DNA of 9,123 nt from Pseudomonadota bacterium (GTDB lineage Bacteria; Pseudomonadota; Gammaproteobacteria; Xanthomonadales; Rhodanobacteraceae), in NCBI GenBank assembly GCA_018241165.1, contig JAFEEK010000304.1, forward strand, positions 1 to 9,123, given 5' to 3'. The notes under the pieces were generated by a model. That model saw only the letters and a list, made by a program, of their open reading frames with translations, had not been told where the DNA came from and ran no database searches. The position numbers and the translations under genes were made by a program. Shown here in pieces: positions 6,734 through 9,123 of the stretch. Every line of letters starts with the position of its first letter. The stretch's first letter is position 1.

Positions 6734-7504
6734 TCAGGTCTTGGTGGTTTTTCTTGCCTTTGCCTCCTTCTGGGTTGAGCTGGTCTTGAAGCGGTAGCTG
6801 TCGTTGCCGGTTTCGAGAATGTGGCAGCGGTGCGTAAGCCGATCGAGCAGCGCGGCGGTCATCTTCGGATCGCCGAAGACCGTGGTCCACTCGGCGAAGC
6901 TCAAGTTGGTCGTGATGATCAGGCTGATGTGCTCGTAGAGCTTGCCGAGCAGGTGGAACAACAGCGCGCCGCCGGCCTGACTGAAGGGCAAGTAGCCCAG
7001 TTCATCGAGGATCACGATGTCGGTGTGCACCAGGCGCATGGCCAGCGCGCCGGCTTTGCCGGCAGCCTTTTCGCGTTCCAGTTCGTTGACCAGTTCGATG
7101 GTCGAGAAGAAGCGCACACGGCGGCGCAAATGCTCGATCGCATGGATGCCGATAGCGGTGGCCAAGTGCGTCTTGCCAGTACCTGGACCACCGACGAGCA
7201 CGATGTTCTGCGCTTGTTCGATGAAGTCGCCGCGGTGTAGTTGGCGTACCAGCGCTTCGTCGACCGCACTTTGCGCGAAGTCGAAGCCGGTCAGATCACG
7301 ATAGACCGGGAAGCGAGCGCTCTTCTTCTGATAGGCGACCGAGCGCACTTCGCGCTCGGCGACTTCCGCTTTGATCATCGCATTGAGCACGGGCTGCGCG
7401 CTGTGATACACCGGCGCGCCTTGCTCGGCGAGTTCGCCGAGTGCTTGCGCCATGCCGTGCAGCTTCAGCGACTTGAGGGTTACGACCAGCGGATCAAGCT
7501 GCAT
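6734..7504 (-). CDS. istB: IS21-family transposition helper ATPase IstB
   Basis: This encodes a 256-aa AAA+ ATPase (DnaC-like) that helps the IstA transposase by selecting and remodelling target DNA. Walker A is GGPGTGKT (105-112), Walker B is VILDE (164-168) followed by LGYLPF, and sensor-1 is TTN (198-200). The N-terminal helical domain (1-95) with [10 protein letters not shown] is typical. I chose the ATG at 7504 because the protein then begins MQLDPLV, the usual IstB start, and because the codon lies inside the last codons of istA (11-nt overlap), the translational coupling seen in IS21 elements. The upstream ATG at 7540 would add 12 residues read from within istA. The C-terminal tail is basic ([11 protein letters not shown]). 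No disruption is visible. Confidence 0.95.
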   Translation of the reverse strand: MQLDPLVVTLKSLKLHGMAQALGELAEQGAPVYHSAQPVLNAMIKAEVAEREVRSVAYQKKSARFPVYRDLTGFDFAQSAVDEALVRQLHRGDFIEQAQNIVLVGGPGTGKTHLATAIGIHAIEHLRRRVRFFSTIELVNELEREKAAGKAGALAMRLVHTDIVILDELGYLPFSQAGGALLFHLLGKLYEHISLIITTNLSFAEWTTVFGDPKMTAALLDRLTHRCHILETGNDSYRFKTSSTQKEAKARKTTKT

Positions 7505-9017
7505 GGCGTTTGCTCCGCAGTTCGTCGTAGCGTTCCACATTGGCCTGCGGCTCGACGCGCAGCGTCAGGCCCGGCGGTGCGGCAACCGGCGCCGGCGGCG
7601 ATTCCCCGAGCAGGCGTGCCAGCAGATTGAGCACGTGCGGCTTGGAGGGAGCACCCGACTCCAGTGCCAGTTCCACCGCGGTCAGCACGGCCTGTTCGTC
7701 GTGATGCAACACCAGCGCAAGAATCTCGACCATCTCGCGATCGCCGCCGGGGCGCTTGAGCAGGGTTGCCTGCAATCGCTTGAAGCCATCCGGCAAGTCG
7801 GCGAACGGCGCACCATTGCGCAACGCGCCGGGCTTGCGCTGCACGACACTCAGGTAATGCCGCCAGTCGTAAATTGTGCGGCCACTGGTGTGGTGCCGAT
7901 CGAAGTGCCGCGCGTGCTCGGCAATGATCTGGCCTTCGGCGGCGGCGACGATCCGGTCGGCATAGATGCGCAGGCTGACCGGCCGGTGTGCATACGTGGC
8001 CGGCACGCTGTAGCGATTGCGCTCGAAGTGCACCAGGCACGTCGGCGTCACGCGCTTGCCGACTTCCACAAAACCATCGAACAGGCCCGTCACCGCCATC
8101 AACTGCGGACGTTCGTCCTCCCAGAATGACGCGATCGTGCGCGCACTGTGTTCGGGGTGTGCCACCTCGCGCCACAACGCCACGCAGCGTTCCTGCAACC
8201 AGGTGTTGAGGGCATCCAGCGAGGCGAACGCTGGCGCGTCGAACCACAGGCGCCGCCGCGCATCCTGGACGTTCTTCTCGATCTGGCCCTTCTCCCAGCC
8301 AGACGCCGGGCTACAGAACTGCGGCTCGAACAGATAGTGGCTGGTCAGCGCGGTAAATCGTGCATTGATATCGCGCGCCTTGCCCGGCTTCACGCGATCC
8401 ACTGCCGTCTTCATGTTGTCGTAGATGCCGCGCCGCGGTACACCGCCCAACACGGCGAACGCGTGGTTGTGCGCATCGAACAGCATCTCGTGGGTTTGCA
8501 ACGGATACGCCCGCAACACGAACGCGCGGCTGTGGCTGAGTTTGAAGTGCGCGATCTGCAGCTTGGTACGCTCGCCGCCGATCACGGCGAAGTCTTCGCT
8601 CCAGTCGAACTGGAACGCTTCACCCGGCGCGAACTGCAACGGCACGAATGCGCCGCGTCCAGCCGTCTGCGCCAGCTCCTGCTGCTCGCGCCGCCAGCGC
8701 CGCGCAAAGTCACACACCCGGCCATACGATCCGGGATAGCCCAGTTGCTGCAATGACGCGTGCATCTGCTTGGCCGTGCGCCGGCTCTTGCGGCCTTGTC
8801 GCGCGTTGTCGGCCAGCCATGTGCGCAGTTGCTCAGCGAACGGATCCAGCTTGCTCGGACTGGCACGTCGAACGTAGCGCGGTTCCACCACGCCGTTCTC
8901 CAGATACTTGGCTATCGTGTTCCTGGACAGCTTCGTGCGTCGGGCTATCTCGCGCGCCGAGATATGCTCGCGAAAATACCAACGCCGGATCACACTCAAT
9001 AACGCCACGTCTATCAC
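7494..9017 (-). CDS. istA: IS21-family DDE transposase IstA
   Basis: This encodes a 507-aa transposase that binds the element ends and catalyses strand cleavage and transfer. An N-terminal helix-turn-helix is visible at about 18-40 ([20 protein letters not shown]), then a second DNA-binding segment at about 76-110. The RNase H-like core carries D138 (FQFDWSED), D200 (GIYDNMK) and E247 (KGQIEKNV), spaced as in IS21 transposases, followed by the Mu-transposase-like C-terminal domain with [12 protein letters not shown] (about 344-355). The GTG at 9017 has AGGAG 8 nt upstream. A second GTG three codons in (9008), with its own GGAG at 9017-9020, would give a protein starting at ALLSVIRRW. The gene is uninterrupted and overlaps istB by 11 nt. 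A stable hairpin covers the first ribosome binding site. Confidence 0.95.
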   Translation of the reverse strand: MIDVALLSVIRRWYFREHISAREIARRTKLSRNTIAKYLENGVVEPRYVRRASPSKLDPFAEQLRTWLADNARQGRKSRRTAKQMHASLQQLGYPGSYGRVCDFARRWRREQQELAQTAGRGAFVPLQFAPGEAFQFDWSEDFAVIGGERTKLQIAHFKLSHSRAFVLRAYPLQTHEMLFDAHNHAFAVLGGVPRRGIYDNMKTAVDRVKPGKARDINARFTALTSHYLFEPQFCSPASGWEKGQIEKNVQDARRRLWFDAPAFASLDALNTWLQERCVALWREVAHPEHSARTIASFWEDERPQLMAVTGLFDGFVEVGKRVTPTCLVHFERNRYSVPATYAHRPVSLRIYADRIVAAAEGQIIAEHARHFDRHHTSGRTIYDWRHYLSVVQRKPGALRNGAPFADLPDGFKRLQATLLKRPGGDREMVEILALVLHHDEQAVLTAVELALESGAPSKPHVLNLLARLLGESPPAPVAAPPGLTLRVEPQANVERYDELRSKRHAA

Positions 9018-9025
9018 TCCGGTTG

Positions 9026-9049
9026 CTCCTGCTCGGGCTCCGAGCAGGA
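9026..9049 (-). promoter_or_regulatory. Hairpin overlapping the istA ribosome binding site
   Basis: Positions 9027-9036 (TCCTGCTCGG) and 9040-9049 (CCGAGCAGGA) form a perfect 10-bp inverted repeat around a 3-nt loop. In istA mRNA the 3' arm ends in AGGA, and with the next G forms the AGGAG Shine-Dalgarno 8 nt before the GTG at 9017. Pairing would hide it. Transposons such as IS10 and IS200 use comparable structures to limit transposase synthesis from read-through transcripts. The effect here is inferred from position and pairing. Confidence 0.6.
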
Positions 9050-9063
9050 CGGTGACTACACGT

Positions 9064-9123
9064 GGCTCAATTTTCGACGAAAATCCCTATCGCATCTGGC
9101 TCAGTTTTGCGTGAAACTCAACA
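9064..9123. repeat. IS21 left end: terminal inverted repeat with two 22-nt sites
   Basis: Read on the - strand, the outer unit is 9119-9098 (GAGTTTC...ACTGAGCC) and the inner unit is 9085-9064 (GATTTTC...ATTGAGCC). Both match the units at the other end. The tip TGTTGA occupies 9123-9118. The two units are 34 bp apart here against 24 bp at the istB side, an asymmetry typical of end organisation in this family. Confidence 0.8.

Larger units (their letters stand above)
6661..9123 (-). mobile_element. Complete IS21-family insertion sequence (2463 bp)
   Basis: The element carries istA and istB in the canonical order and overlap, flanked by imperfect terminal inverted repeats. The istB-side end begins TGTTGATTTCC at 6661. 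The istA-side end, read on the - strand from 9123, begins TGTTGAGTTTC. The outer 26 bp match at 19 positions and both finish in TGAGCC. Each end has a second internal copy of the 22-nt repeat, matching the multiple transposase-binding sites known at IS21 ends. The size fits the family. The last window base is the last base of the element, so the outer flank and target duplication cannot be seen. Both genes look intact, so the element may be active. Confidence 0.92.

Overview
The window is GC-rich proteobacterial DNA, most likely from a gammaproteobacterium or betaproteobacterium. The TadA sequence closely follows the E. coli type, and the decaheme cytochrome/MtrB pair and the IS21-family element fit that assignment. 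Nothing visible fixes the genus. The layout is a housekeeping gene, then a compact respiratory operon, then an accessory stretch ending in an insertion sequence.

Positions 1-1226: an AT-rich leader of about 130 bp precedes tadA (tRNA adenosine-34 deaminase, + strand). Convergent with it is a small NADPH-dependent FMN reductase-like flavoprotein on the - strand.

Positions 1227-5757: a 143-bp divergent intergenic region carries an imperfect dyad that could be an operator. It leads into a tight three-gene + strand operon: a periplasmic decaheme c-type cytochrome (MtrA/DmsE/PioA/MtoA family, ten CXXCH motifs), a large outer-membrane beta-barrel (MtrB/PioB family, 858 aa) and a periplasmic diheme cytochrome resembling cytochrome c4. 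Gaps are 16 and 10 bp. The first two proteins should form a porin-cytochrome conduit moving electrons across the outer membrane. The third is a plausible soluble carrier linking the conduit to the inner membrane. Genes on the opposite strand bound the operon on both sides, so it appears complete at three genes, without a cell-surface MtrC-type cytochrome, a CymA-type quinol dehydrogenase or a PioC-type HiPIP. This minimal set resembles the iron-oxidising Pio/Mto arrangement more than Shewanella MtrCAB, but the direction of electron flow cannot be read from sequence.

Positions 5758-6660: a noncoding stretch carries a small cluster of degenerate 22/31-bp repeats with a GCCAACA core. Next comes a - strand gene for a basic protein with a C-terminal MazE/AbrB-like domain and no visible toxin partner.

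Positions 6661-9123: a complete IS21-family element of 2463 bp with istA and istB overlapping by 11 bp. Both ends are recognisable, each with two copies of a 22-nt repeat, and the outer end coincides exactly with the last base of the window. A perfect 10-bp-arm hairpin lies just upstream of istA and overlaps its likely ribosome binding site, suggesting translational control of the transposase.
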